NCBI GenBank assembly: GCA_021795795.1 | Contig: JAJYPA010000061.1 | Location: 1-25,848, forward strand | Origin: Pseudomonadota bacterium | GTDB lineage: Bacteria; Pseudomonadota; Gammaproteobacteria; Halothiobacillales; Halothiobacillaceae | Direction of reading: 5' to 3' | Length of the DNA stretch: 25,848 nt | Shown: one piece after another, positions 1 through 7,912 of the stretch | How the letters are laid out: each line of letters begins with the position of its first letter | Numbering within the stretch: the first letter of the stretch is position 1 | The notes under the pieces: model-generated | Database searches by the model: none | What the model was told of the DNA's origin: nothing | Seen by the model: only the letters and a program-made list of their open reading frames with translations | Position numbers and translations under genes: made by a program

Positions 1-48
1 CCCGTCTACTTGTTGCCGCCAATAAGCGGTCTTCTCGTCCTTCGTCAT
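1..48 (-). CDS. tnpA: IS66 accessory protein TnpA, N-terminal fragment
   Basis: The first 16 codons read MTKDEKTAYWRQQVDG and continue off the left edge. This opening is typical of the small IS66 OrfA/TnpA protein, needed with TnpB for transposition of full IS66 elements. I chose the ATG at 48 over the in-frame ATG at 54 because the AGGAGG box lies 7 nt before 48 and almost abuts 54. Nothing can be said about whether the rest of the gene is intact. Confidence 0.7.
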   Translation of the reverse strand, partial: MTKDEKTAYWRQQVDG

Positions 49-127
49 AGCCATCCCTCCTCGCTGAACGCGGATCAGGATCGGTCAGGCCAGAAAATTT
101 GGGAAGGTGGGTTGCTTAGACGCTTAC
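1..127 (-). mobile_element. IS66-family insertion sequence, outer end (partial)
   Basis: The minus strand reads GTAAGCGTCTAAGCAACCC inward from position 127. GTAAGCG is the hallmark start of IS66-family terminal inverted repeats. About 80 bp further in, a strong Shine-Dalgarno (AGGAGG) precedes an ORF that begins like the IS66 accessory protein TnpA. The rest of the element lies beyond the left edge, so the second inverted repeat and the 8-bp target duplication typical of the family cannot be checked. Bases 128 onward are flanking DNA. Confidence 0.75.
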
Positions 128-146
128 ATTTGATCAATGGCTTCAG

Positions 147-213
147 AAGACTGATTGCAGACATTCATTGGCTTCGATCAAATGACATCATCCGAGACAA
201 ACAGGTAACCGTC
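147..213. repeat. Dispersed direct repeat, left copy
   Basis: This stretch shares AGACTGATTGC(A/G)GACATTCA, then CAAATGACATCATCCGA, then AGTAACCGTC-like sequence with positions 24667-24727, in the same order and orientation. Short indels separate the blocks. The copy lies just outside the IS66 end and touches the stop codon of the 56-aa ORF. It looks like an intergenic dispersed element rather than coding sequence. Confidence 0.7.
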
Positions 214-382
214 AGCTATGGGACATGAAGCAGTCGTTGGATTTGGTGTAAATCACTTGGGTTGTTGACTGGCGCGCCAATTCGCAGCGCTTCTTGCTGA
301 TCGTCGAAGAAGATACGCTGGCGACTGATCCATCCTTTCGGGGATTTTCAGCAGCACGGATGACAAAGTAGGCAACTGCCAC
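212..382 (-). CDS. Small ORF directly after the helicase gene, 56 aa, unknown
   Basis: A GTG codon immediately follows the helicase stop codon with no gap and opens a 56-codon frame (MAVAYFVIRAAENPRKDG...) ending TGA at 212-214. An AGGAAG stretch lies about 10 nt before the GTG, so translation coupled to the helicase is possible. I recognise no family. The stop falls at the edge of the dispersed repeat at 147-213, so this may be the 5' remnant of a longer fifth operon gene cut by that repeat. Being short with a GTG start, it could also be chance. Confidence 0.35.
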   Translation of the reverse strand: MAVAYFVIRAAENPRKDGSVASVSSSTISKKRCELARQSTTQVIYTKSNDCFMSHS

Positions 383-2146
383 CTAAACATCTTCCTTTCG
401 ATGCCATATCAATATAGGCAATTTTGCTAAGGCATCAAGCACTGGCAGGTGTTTGCTGCGGATGTATTCAATGTCGCCAACTAGGTAGACGGCATCTCGT
501 GCCCGTGAGATGGCCACGTTCATGCGGCGGTCGTCAGCGTAGAAAGTCGCGGGGCCGGTGTTTCTCACGAATGAGAAAAACACGATGTCGGCTTGTCGTC
601 CTTGGAAGGCATCTACGGTGTCGACTTCCACTGCGAGGACTTTGCTGAAGTCGTGTTTCTTCAATGCTTGGCGCAAGGCCTTGCACTGGGCGCGGTATGG
701 CGTGATGAGGGCCACACTGATTTTTCGCTCGGCCTTAGCTCGCTTGTGGCGATCGTTGATCTCAGCAAGGCGAGTCATGATGACGCGGATCTCAAAATCG
801 TTGATCAGAACCTTCACTTCCTTACCCTGCTGCGCCGGTACGCGGTAGCCATTGGACTTGTATGTGAACCAGCCAAAATCTTGGAATTCGTGGTCGGTTT
901 CCGTGCGGTGGTGCTCAAGCTCTCCTTTGTAGAAGTGGTGAGAGATGAACTGACCAATGTGCGGAAGCATGCGGTACTGCTTGCCAAGGGTTCCCTTCAT
1001 CTCGGATGGCAGGTTCTCGAAGAGGCGCTCGATTACTCCGTTACGGATCAGTCGCTCCTTGTGATCCTCCATTTGCTTCAGCACTTCGGACTCTTCCGTG
1101 CAGAACGTGGGTGGCAGTTGCTTGTGGTCTCCGACCAGAATGCACTTCTTGGCCACGCTCATGGCCATGAGCCATTCAGGCATAGTAGCCTTAGAGCATT
1201 CATCGACGATGGCCAAGTCGAACATCTGAGTTTCGCTATCCATCAGATGGTCGATCTGATTGCAGGTGACGCCAATCACCTGGTGCATTTCAGTCAGGTT
1301 ACGGGCTTGCCAGCGAGCGATGGAGAGAGTGCCATCGTCATTCTTTCTGAACGTATCCAGATCAGTCCACAGCCGCATGGTCAGCTCTGGAGCCGCGTCG
1401 TGCGCCTTGTGCCAGAGGGCGTCTGCTCGTGTCAGTGCGTCTGCTTGCGGAGTTTTTTCACATTCAAACTTACTGATGGAAAACTCTGGGTAACGTAGGA
1501 TCAAGTCCATCAGCTCAGGAGAGGCCTCCTTTGCCAGCCGGTCTAGTGCGTTGTCAACGGCCACGTGTGTTTCCGAACTGATCAAGATGCGAGCATTGGG
1601 CTTGGCTTTTATCAATTGCAGGACGATCTCCACGATTGCCGTTGTCTTGCCGGTGCCAGGCGGCCCTTGTATGAAGAACAGATCTTCGCTGGCCAAAGCT
1701 TTGAGGATTAGCTTGAAGGCAGGATCGTTGGGCTGGTAGCTACTTTGGATCGGCTTAGTCGGATGGATCGATATGGAGGTCGAGCCTTCGCGGGCCTCGA
1801 ACTCCGCAATAAAGGCATCTACCCTAGCCTGTGTGTCAGGCGTGTTTTGGTCCGGAACGCGCTCTTTTTCGGCATTGTAGTTCTCACCGGGGATAGAGAT
1901 GTTCTCGTCACCCTCCCTGGCTCGGTTGCTGTAGTAATACTGCAGCAGCCGATTGTGATTGATGTTGCAGTTCGTGCCGGCGCGAAAGCCCAGTAGATAT
2001 CGGATCTGGCGCTCCAGCTTCGGCTTGGTTGCCTTGTCCGTGTTGTCAAGCAGCTCCGTGAGGTATTCCAGCCAGTGGTCGATGTGATCGACGAAATCAA
2101 CGGATACACCGGTCTCGGCGTGCAAATTTAGATGATGTGCGCTCAT
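383..2146 (-). CDS. Superfamily 1 (Upf1/Dna2-like) DNA/RNA helicase
   Basis: This 587-aa protein has the full SF1B motif set. Walker A is GPPGTGKTT (161-169), motif II is DECS (315-318), motif III is GDHKQLPP (339-346), and QYRM follows (390-393). Then come VDTVDAFQGRQAD (508-520) and the motif VI stretch NVAISRAR (543-550). It corresponds to AAA_11/AAA_12 (COG1112-type) ATP-dependent 5'-to-3' translocases on DNA or RNA. The first ~140 residues are not recognised; no nuclease, kinase or PLD domain is visible. The ATG overlaps the upstream stop (ATGA), so it is translationally coupled as the fourth gene of the operon. The helicase assignment is firm; the substrate is unknown. Confidence 0.93.
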   Translation of the reverse strand: MSAHHLNLHAETGVSVDFVDHIDHWLEYLTELLDNTDKATKPKLERQIRYLLGFRAGTNCNINHNRLLQYYYSNRAREGDENISIPGENYNAEKERVPDQNTPDTQARVDAFIAEFEAREGSTSISIHPTKPIQSSYQPNDPAFKLILKALASEDLFFIQGPPGTGKTTAIVEIVLQLIKAKPNARILISSETHVAVDNALDRLAKEASPELMDLILRYPEFSISKFECEKTPQADALTRADALWHKAHDAAPELTMRLWTDLDTFRKNDDGTLSIARWQARNLTEMHQVIGVTCNQIDHLMDSETQMFDLAIVDECSKATMPEWLMAMSVAKKCILVGDHKQLPPTFCTEESEVLKQMEDHKERLIRNGVIERLFENLPSEMKGTLGKQYRMLPHIGQFISHHFYKGELEHHRTETDHEFQDFGWFTYKSNGYRVPAQQGKEVKVLINDFEIRVIMTRLAEINDRHKRAKAERKISVALITPYRAQCKALRQALKKHDFSKVLAVEVDTVDAFQGRQADIVFFSFVRNTGPATFYADDRRMNVAISRARDAVYLVGDIEYIRSKHLPVLDALAKLPILIWHRKEDV

Positions 2147-2529
2147 TTTACCTCAGCGGTATTTGTGTTCAGGAGCGTTTCCACGCCAGCAGGATTCTTG
2201 CAGCCGAGCTTGTTTATGAGCACGCGACGCACACCAGGGGTCTTTGCTTCTTTCGCACTCAACGGGAGCATGAACTTGCCGTTGAGCAGCTCAAAGACAA
2301 CGTCCATGTCCGGATGGATCGTAAGCACGCCGAGACTATTTTCTGCCATGTCGGCAGTAATCAGGGTGTCGATGGCCAAGGCAATTCTGCGGGTTGAGAA
2401 TTGAGGCAACGCGGCCAGCAGCTTGTCCTTGGTGTTGTAACCAGAAGCTACAGCCTTTGAGACTGCGACGATGGCTTCCTTGATGGCCTGGCGCCTCCAG
2501 GAGAACTGCAGTTCAATTTGCGGTTGCAT
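2143..2529 (-). CDS. Small operon protein, possible winged-helix, 128 aa
   Basis: The ATG at 2529 is preferred over the TTG two codons upstream. The protein begins MQPQIELQFSWRRQAIKEAI. Residues ~15-70 are predicted by eye to be helical followed by a short hairpin (GVLTIHP), which would suit a winged-helix fold, but there is no diagnostic motif. It overlaps the coiled-coil gene upstream by 17 bp and the helicase downstream by 4 bp, so it is firmly part of the operon and may be an adaptor between the two. No signal peptide or membrane segment is seen. Function unknown. Confidence 0.8.
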   Translation of the reverse strand: MQPQIELQFSWRRQAIKEAIVAVSKAVASGYNTKDKLLAALPQFSTRRIALAIDTLITADMAENSLGVLTIHPDMDVVFELLNGKFMLPLSAKEAKTPGVRRVLINKLGCKNPAGVETLLNTNTAEVK

Positions 2530-3757
2530 TTTCAATCATCTTTTGCTTCTTTACCCAGTGTTCGCGCTTTTGCTTGCTGGTGTTAATGTCGAAGGCGAAC
2601 CAGGCATTGAATTCGCGGTCGGAGTTTAGCATTTCACACAGTGCATCCATGGCCGCGTCGGGATGCAAAGGCTTGATGCGATCAATATAGCCACGCAGTT
2701 CATCGCGGCGGTTGTGTAGGAAGGTCCTCGCCTCAATACGTTCTCCCATATCCTCCCAAGCAGCATCGGCCTTGCGTTTCAAGCTGTCGCGTTGAGTTTT
2801 GTCGTTGGCGAAGGTAACTGGGAACTCTTTGCTGTTATGTGCTGCTTTTATACGGGATGCATAGTACCTGCGTTCATCTTCGAGGCGCTTGTGATTCTCT
2901 CTGGCGATCTGGACGCTCGTGTGCGCGGTATTAATGACCTCAATGATCTCTTTCAGTGTGCCACCCTCTCTGAGTTTGCTCATCCACTCTTTGACGTACT
3001 TGAGTTCGCTTACCTCAAATGCATAGTAGGCCTCAAACTTCTTGGCAATCTGGCTCCAATGCTCAACGCACGATTTGTACTTCTCAGCCAAGGCCTTCTT
3101 GTTGGCCTTGTGCTGTTGGTCCACCGCCTTTTTGCTTTTTAACAAGGCAGCGCGCTCAGCGCGTAGCTCATTGGCCTCTTTGTAGAGGGCGTTGCGGTGA
3201 CTTTGAAGACGCTTGAGCTCCTTCTTGAACTCATCGTGGTTAGATTTTGAGGTGCTATCAATACGAGCCTTCGTTTTCTCAACAAAGTCGTTGGTGACCG
3301 TCAGCTCCCGTGCCGCAGTGAATTCGCGCCATACATCGCGCCCCTGGCGCTGGGATAGCTTATTCAGCTCAGAGATGTATGCATTGAGCAAGCCGATCGT
3401 GGTGACGATGGTACTTATCTTCTGAGAGACGATATCGATCTCTTGCTGACACAAATCTACGTGCATCCAAGAGTCCACGCAGGTGAATGTGAAGCTTTGA
3501 AACTGATTAAGTTCTGGCAAATAACCTGCCGTTATCTTTAACTGCCCGTTCATAAAATCAATATAGGTCTTCAGTTCCTTGTTGCGCTTTTCTTGGTGAA
3601 CCTTGATCTCGCGTGAGTATTCGCTCTTCTTGGCTTGAATGCGCTTGTTGGCAGCTGCTTTGGCGCGGTCCAGCTCGCGGATCAGCGACTGTGTGTGCGC
3701 TTCCTCTTTTTCCAGCTTGGAACTAGCCAAGTAGTGGGCTATGGTTTTAAAAATCAT
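2513..3757 (-). CDS. Coiled-coil protein of the helicase operon, 414 aa
   Basis: The protein is Lys/Glu/Arg-rich, with long heptad-like stretches over much of its length (for example residues ~15-60, ~125-215 and ~260-345). It has no Walker motif, so it is not an SMC ATPase itself. It contains no transmembrane segment or signal peptide. The ATG is 12 bp after the stop of the membrane protein gene, with GGACC-type ribosome-binding sequence upstream. Its end overlaps the next gene. In the operon it could bridge the membrane-associated 648-aa protein and the helicase; that is inference. I do not recognise the family. Confidence 0.85.
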   Translation of the reverse strand: MIFKTIAHYLASSKLEKEEAHTQSLIRELDRAKAAANKRIQAKKSEYSREIKVHQEKRNKELKTYIDFMNGQLKITAGYLPELNQFQSFTFTCVDSWMHVDLCQQEIDIVSQKISTIVTTIGLLNAYISELNKLSQRQGRDVWREFTAARELTVTNDFVEKTKARIDSTSKSNHDEFKKELKRLQSHRNALYKEANELRAERAALLKSKKAVDQQHKANKKALAEKYKSCVEHWSQIAKKFEAYYAFEVSELKYVKEWMSKLREGGTLKEIIEVINTAHTSVQIARENHKRLEDERRYYASRIKAAHNSKEFPVTFANDKTQRDSLKRKADAAWEDMGERIEARTFLHNRRDELRGYIDRIKPLHPDAAMDALCEMLNSDREFNAWFAFDINTSKQKREHWVKKQKMIENATAN

Positions 3758-3769
3758 AACGACAGGTCC

Positions 3770-5716
3770 TTACTGCAGCTCAAGAAACTCGCAGGCTTGA
3801 TCCCAGCCCGTTTTGTGAGGGATGAGCATTTCCATGCGGGTGAGGATTGTTTCTTGCACGACCTGCTTGATAGTGTAGTCTGCTTGATTCGACACGGTGA
3901 AGCCTTCGAGCTTGTCCTGCAGTTCCTCAAGTTCATGGGCAAAGGCTTGCGAGCGATCTTCGTTCTCGTGCTGCTTGCGCAGCTCAATGTCCATCAGTGC
4001 GGAATGCTCGAAGTAGCTCTTGCGCACAGGTGCGAACATTAGGTACTGCATCTCCAAGTACTGATTGAGATCCTTGCTCATGGCATCGAACTGGTCGAAT
4101 GCCTGCTCGGTAATGCTGGCACGGGCTTCTTCGTACTGGCGATCGATTTCTGTGATCGCTTTGTTGTACTGATTGGCCAACTCTTGCATCATTGCGCGTT
4201 CTTGCTCTGGCAATGCATCAATCTGATTGAGGATGCTGCTTTGAACGGCACGCAGTTGGTTCTTGCGGGAACCATACTCGGAAATCACCGAGATCGCGCC
4301 GCTGAAAGGCAGGATGTCGCTCCAACTGAAGGTCAGCTCAGACATCTTGCCAATCTTGCCCACATAGGTAGACAGATTGATCTGTCCTCCATTAAGCAGT
4401 TCCAATGCCGACTTCAAGTCTGCATTGGCGAGTGCAACACCCTTGGATGAGAAATGGTTGACGTAAGCACCGGCTGCAACAGCGAACCCAATTGCAAACA
4501 CTGCACCGCTGGCCATCACGCCCAAGGCTCCCAGTGAGGTGCCACCAATCGCGTAGCCTGAAATGGCTGCGGGAACGCTTGCGCCAAGGTAGACACCGGC
4601 ACCCGTACCCACGCTAAATGCTAAGCTGGTGCCAACAACCTGTACCGCACCACCAATCGTTGACGAAGCAAACTGCAGATTGTCAATCTCACCTGTTGAG
4701 AATTTGTACAGGTTCTGGGCCAATTGTACTGTGATTTGAGCCACAGCTGCAGCTATGTTGCCCTTGATGAGTTGTTTACCGATCGTCTGGCCGATGGCTT
4801 TGCTGGTTTGTTGAGCCGCAGCGTCAATCATGGCCTGGCCTGCATGCTGGAGGCTGGTGATCAGCAGCGCGTTGCCAGCACCCTTTACGGAGCTGACTAC
4901 CACTCGTTGCGCCGCTTCCATGCATTGACCCATGGTCAGAGGTTCGTCGCTACGCAATACCTCCAGCAAGATGGTTGCACCTTCGCTGACAGCGCCGCCA
5001 ATTGCGCCTGCCTTGGCTGCATTGCGGTATTGCATCGAATTAAACTCGCTGCGCACGAGCCCCTTTTCCTTGTACTCAGGACCGTTCTCTTTACTTTTTG
5101 CTTCCTTTGTCAGTTCTTCAGCGCTGCCGTCGCCCTTGCGGTTCAGGCCTTTGCTGAAAACCTTGCCATCGCTGGATGTCAGCGTGTCGGTGGCGTTGTC
5201 GGCGGTGTCCTGATTGCTCTTGGAGACGTTGGGGCGCGTATCATTGTTACGCAGCGCCTGCTTGCGCGCCGAAGCCTTCACGGAGTCGACCTGATCTTTC
5301 GGCACGATCTTGCCAACGTCGTCGTACTTTTCTGGTGATAACGCAGCAGCGGTCTTCTCACCATCCTTATAGAATTTGACCTGGTGCTTGGTTGTGCCAT
5401 CAGGCGTTGTCACGTGTATGTCGGCCACGGGGTCGTTATGGGTGCCAACATCGCGGGTGGCGCGATGATTGTTCTGTCCCTTGGCTGCGGCTTCAATATT
5501 GAACGAACCAGTGTGATGCGCTTCTGCTGCAAAGCCCTGCTGCACGTCCATAGACTGATTGGTGAATCCGCCTCCCTTTTGGGAAATAGATTCCTGGATG
5601 CCTTTACCGTAATCGGACAGTGCTTTATTCAGAGCGTCACCCTGCAGTTGATTCCATGCGCCTTGGAATTGCGAGATGCCTTGGTCAAGCGCGTCTTTTA
5701 TGTTTGGTTTGTTCAT
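3770..5716 (-). CDS. Putative membrane protein with PD-(D/E)xK-like nuclease patch, 648 aa
   Basis: First gene of the operon. I take the ATG at 5716; a longer frame opens at a TTG at 5872, but that N-terminus reads like upstream sequence. Residues ~65-114 carry E65, D99 (VADIHV) and Q112-x-K114 (HQVKFYKD), the spacing expected of a PD-(D/E)xK core of the QxK type seen in Mrr-like nucleases. A charged linker (~150-225) follows. Residues ~232-418 are Gly/Ala-rich and hydrophobic with glycine-zipper character (IGGAVQVVG, GASGAVFAIG-like), suggesting membrane insertion or a pore-like hairpin. The C-terminal ~230 residues are charged and helical. No signal peptide is seen. The nuclease reading is by eye and needs structure prediction. 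Confidence 0.8.
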   Translation of the reverse strand: MNKPNIKDALDQGISQFQGAWNQLQGDALNKALSDYGKGIQESISQKGGGFTNQSMDVQQGFAAEAHHTGSFNIEAAAKGQNNHRATRDVGTHNDPVADIHVTTPDGTTKHQVKFYKDGEKTAAALSPEKYDDVGKIVPKDQVDSVKASARKQALRNNDTRPNVSKSNQDTADNATDTLTSSDGKVFSKGLNRKGDGSAEELTKEAKSKENGPEYKEKGLVRSEFNSMQYRNAAKAGAIGGAVSEGATILLEVLRSDEPLTMGQCMEAAQRVVVSSVKGAGNALLITSLQHAGQAMIDAAAQQTSKAIGQTIGKQLIKGNIAAAVAQITVQLAQNLYKFSTGEIDNLQFASSTIGGAVQVVGTSLAFSVGTGAGVYLGASVPAAISGYAIGGTSLGALGVMASGAVFAIGFAVAAGAYVNHFSSKGVALANADLKSALELLNGGQINLSTYVGKIGKMSELTFSWSDILPFSGAISVISEYGSRKNQLRAVQSSILNQIDALPEQERAMMQELANQYNKAITEIDRQYEEARASITEQAFDQFDAMSKDLNQYLEMQYLMFAPVRKSYFEHSALMDIELRKQHENEDRSQAFAHELEELQDKLEGFTVSNQADYTIKQVVQETILTRMEMLIPHKTGWDQACEFLELQ

Positions 5717-5917
5717 CAAATACTCGGCTCTATCTGTCGATTCGCGCCCCAAGGGGTGCCATAGATTGGTTGATTCAGCCAGCCTTGACTCTATGCAGGA
5801 CAGAACTATTGTAAAGCGGTCGTTAGTTTTGTCGGCTGTATGATCGACAGCTTTCCGGAATTGAGTTTGCAAGGCTGACTGGCTCTTGCTGGCGCATCTG
5901 CGACCTTCACGCCAGCA

Positions 5918-5945
5918 TAATTACATGCATCTCAATTGGCTGCAA
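5918..5945 (-). promoter_or_regulatory. Possible sigma70 promoter of the helicase operon
   Basis: On the minus strand TTGCAG (5945-5940) is followed after 16 bp by TAATTA (5923-5918). This lies about 200 bp before the chosen ATG. Both hexamers are imperfect, so this is only a candidate. Confidence 0.3.
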
Positions 5946-6111
5946 CGTCCACATTAGAGCCAATCTGATTCCGGATTGTCCAACATCCGCTGTTCATTGG
6001 GTAGCGGTCATTCATTTTAGCAGGCTGAATATCCGCTGATGGCCGATATTACCCGTTCCCAATCTGGATGTGAATGGCCGCTCCCGCTCCCGCTGCCTTG
6101 CAGCCGTTGGC

Positions 6112-6144
6112 ATCGGGGATCGGGGATCGGGGATCGGGGATCGG
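6112..6144. repeat. ATCGGGG tandem heptamer (4.7 copies), potential G-quadruplex
   Basis: Four perfect ATCGGGG units followed by ATCGG. The plus strand has four GGGG runs separated by three-base loops, which is the classical intramolecular G-quadruplex pattern. Each unit contains a GATC site. It sits between the divergent helicase operon and vapB. Confidence 0.9.
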
Positions 6145-6315
6145 CAGAAGTGATGTAGCGAACAGGCGTAAGAGTAAATACTGAAAAGTACTAAGGTATA
6201 ATGATGAGGGCGCGCAAGATGTAAAGTCGTCCTGGAATATGCGCACCGAGCCCATGACAAACCAGCGCCAATCACCTAAAATAACACCATGTGATGCCAT
6301 GATGAGGTTCCTCTT

Positions 6316-6591
6316 ATGCGAACGACAGTCAACCTGGATGATGAGCTCCTGGCCCAAGCCAAAACGCTCTGTGGCGTAGAAGACCGTGGCGCCCTCTTAA
6401 AAGAGGCCCTGCGTGCTTTGATTGAACGGGAAAGTGCTCGTCGTCTCGCTCGCTTGGGTGGAACAGAACCACAATTACAGAACATTCCTCGTAGACATGG
6501 TCACTCTTTCGCTCAGAACCGGCTTGTCCGAACCAACATCTGCGAATGCGGCAATGCTAACAAGGGACTGACACATGACTATCCCTACTAA
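6316..6591 (+). CDS. vapB: VapB-family antitoxin, orphan, with aberrant C-terminus
   Basis: The first ~62 residues (MRTTVNLDDELLAQAKTLCG...ALLKEALRALIERESARRLA...LGGTEPQL) match the short VapB antitoxins that neutralise PIN-domain VapC ribonucleases. GAGG precedes the ATG. In the family the protein ends soon after the IPRR-like tail, and vapC (with a DTSVWI-type start) follows at once. Here the frame instead runs 30 residues into unrelated sequence (HGHSFAQNRLV...) and no PIN-domain gene follows. The toxin gene appears deleted, with a breakpoint near 6490. The fold half is probably intact, so it might still bind DNA or a VapC elsewhere. Confidence 0.85.
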   Translation: MRTTVNLDDELLAQAKTLCGVEDRGALLKEALRALIERESARRLARLGGTEPQLQNIPRRHGHSFAQNRLVRTNICECGNANKGLTHDYPY

Positions 6592-6686
6592 ATGAAGATA
6601 GGCTTAGTCAGAGCCAATATTGAGCCATACTTAGGATCAGCGGTGATGATCCGAAAGTCTGCAAAGAAATAACGGAGTATAAAAAC

Positions 6687-7277
6687 ATGGATTCTATTTT
6701 TCAAGAACTAAAAGATATTCTTCATGCTTTACCGGAAGGATCGATAAACAAAAAAAATTCAAAGCAGATCATAGCTCTGTTAGAAAAGTGCTGGGATTCA
6801 ATATCTGGAAGTAGCCAGGAATCGACCACGCCAGATAAATTAGAGCGGGCTGAGGGTGTGAAATGGCAGTCACCCAATCTGTTGTTTACACTAGAGCGCC
6901 ACGGCGGGACCGTGAAGGGTTCCACCCGGGGGAACCTGCACCATTGGCAAGTAGATACAAACAACTGGATTGCTTGCATCATCAAAAAAGGTCATCGCCA
7001 ACTAAAAAAACAAGCCGCGAAAGAATATGCCAAGCCAAAATGCATTGAAATACTTGATATTATAACCCAAATGAAAGACCACATATGGATAAAATGGGCG
7101 CATGATCACACTCAAGCTAGGTTGTTTATCACTCATGTTATCCCAGATGACGGCAAGCAGAGAACTATATCCGGAAGACGAAAAAGAATCAAAGAAGAGT
7201 TGCCAAAATATTTAGAACCAGAAGGATGGATGCTACAATATAGCGGGAATATAATTTCTATAGTTCGTATACCATAA
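6687..7277 (+). CDS. Hypothetical protein, 196 aa, AT-rich
   Basis: A complete frame with CGGAG about 10 nt before the ATG. The N-terminal ~60 residues look helical. The middle has LLFTLERHGGTVKGSTRG and HHWQVDTNNW, and the C-terminal third is basic (SGRRKRIKEELPKYLEP). No membrane segment or known catalytic motif is visible. Base composition is more AT-rich than vapB upstream, which suggests separate acquisition. It stands alone, followed by a umuC remnant. I do not recognise the family. Confidence 0.75.
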   Translation: MDSIFQELKDILHALPEGSINKKNSKQIIALLEKCWDSISGSSQESTTPDKLERAEGVKWQSPNLLFTLERHGGTVKGSTRGNLHHWQVDTNNWIACIIKKGHRQLKKQAAKEYAKPKCIEILDIITQMKDHIWIKWAHDHTQARLFITHVIPDDGKQRTISGRRKRIKEELPKYLEPEGWMLQYSGNIISIVRIP

Positions 7278-7312
7278 ACATAACCCTTCTGAGTCGCTAC
7301 GCTGCAACGAAG

Positions 7313-7864
7313 ATGAGCACGCTGAAGATTGATCGGACAAAATTACTTCCCCCCAATCTGAGGAAGGATCTTGCAGAAGCCATCAGCATCTATACGGTAC
7401 GCGCCGCCAGCAAGCTCAGGCAGCAGGAGTCCGCAAGTGCCGCTTTGCGGATATATATTCGCACCAATCCCTTTCAACCCGACAAACCTCAATATCATGC
7501 GGCACAGACCGTCACCCTCTCCCACCCCAGTCAAGATACACGCATCCTGATTCAAGCCGCCCTCACCGGTCTGAAAAGCACCTACCGACCACAATTCAGC
7601 TATGCCAAGGCCGGAGTGCATCTCCTTGGAGATCAGTTTCATGCACAGGCAAGCAGACAGACCTCTTTGCCTCCTGCGAACAGGATGAGCGTTCAGGGCG
7701 CCTTATGATCGGTCTGGATGCCATCAATGCGCGATTTGGGAGCCAATGCTTTGCAACCGGGGGTCGCGGGACTACAGAGCGTGCGAGACTGGTCTATGAA
7801 GCGCGGCAACAAGTCTCCAAACTACACCACCTGCTGGGCAGATTTTGCTAAAGTAATGGCTTGA
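7313..7864 (+). pseudogene. umuC: umuC 3' remnant (DNA polymerase V catalytic subunit), frameshifted
   Basis: From about codon 18 the frame reads like the C-terminal part of UmuC: DLAEAISIYTVRAASKLRQQ, IRTNPFQPDKPQYHAAQTVTL, and YAKAGVHLLGDQFH. One base appears lost near 7663, after which the sequence continues in another frame as DLFASCEQDERSGRLMIGLDAINARFG. A second shift near 7765 restores the typical UmuC ending (WSMKRGNKSPNYTTCWADFAKVMA) with TGA at 7862-7864. The polymerase palm/fingers half is missing, and no umuD is seen. This is a non-functional fragment. Its last ~195 bp plus 48 bp downstream are duplicated at 17856-18097. Confidence 0.85.
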
Positions 7865-7912
7865 GGATTAGTATTAACGCCGAGAGCACGACATAAGACA
7901 TGGGAAGGCCTC
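7671..7912 (+). repeat. Direct repeat copy 1 (umuC tail)
   Basis: Aligns base for base at an offset of 10,185 with 17856-18097, with roughly a dozen mismatches by eye and no indels. It covers the umuC 3' end and about 48 bp beyond its stop. The two copies bracket a ~10-kb block of defence-type genes. Confidence 0.92.

Larger units (their letters stand above)
5717..6315. other. Intergenic region between divergent operon and vapB
   Basis: About 600 bp without a convincing gene. It holds the probable promoter of the minus-strand operon, a (GGGGATC)n tandem repeat, a copy of a CCGCTCCCGCTGCC dispersed motif (6084-6110), and a TATAAT box at 6197-6202 pointing towards vapB with no good -35 element. 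Two overlapping minus-strand ORFs here contain the tandem repeat in translation and look spurious. Confidence 0.6.

Noticed and set aside
593..1498. Plus-strand 301-codon ORF
   Set aside because: Exactly antisense to the helicase core motifs; no ribosome-binding site and no recognisable domain, whereas the minus frame has every SF1 motif.
4724..5338. Plus-strand 204-codon ORF
   Set aside because: Antisense to the 648-aa operon protein; Leu/Cys-rich composition typical of a shadow frame.
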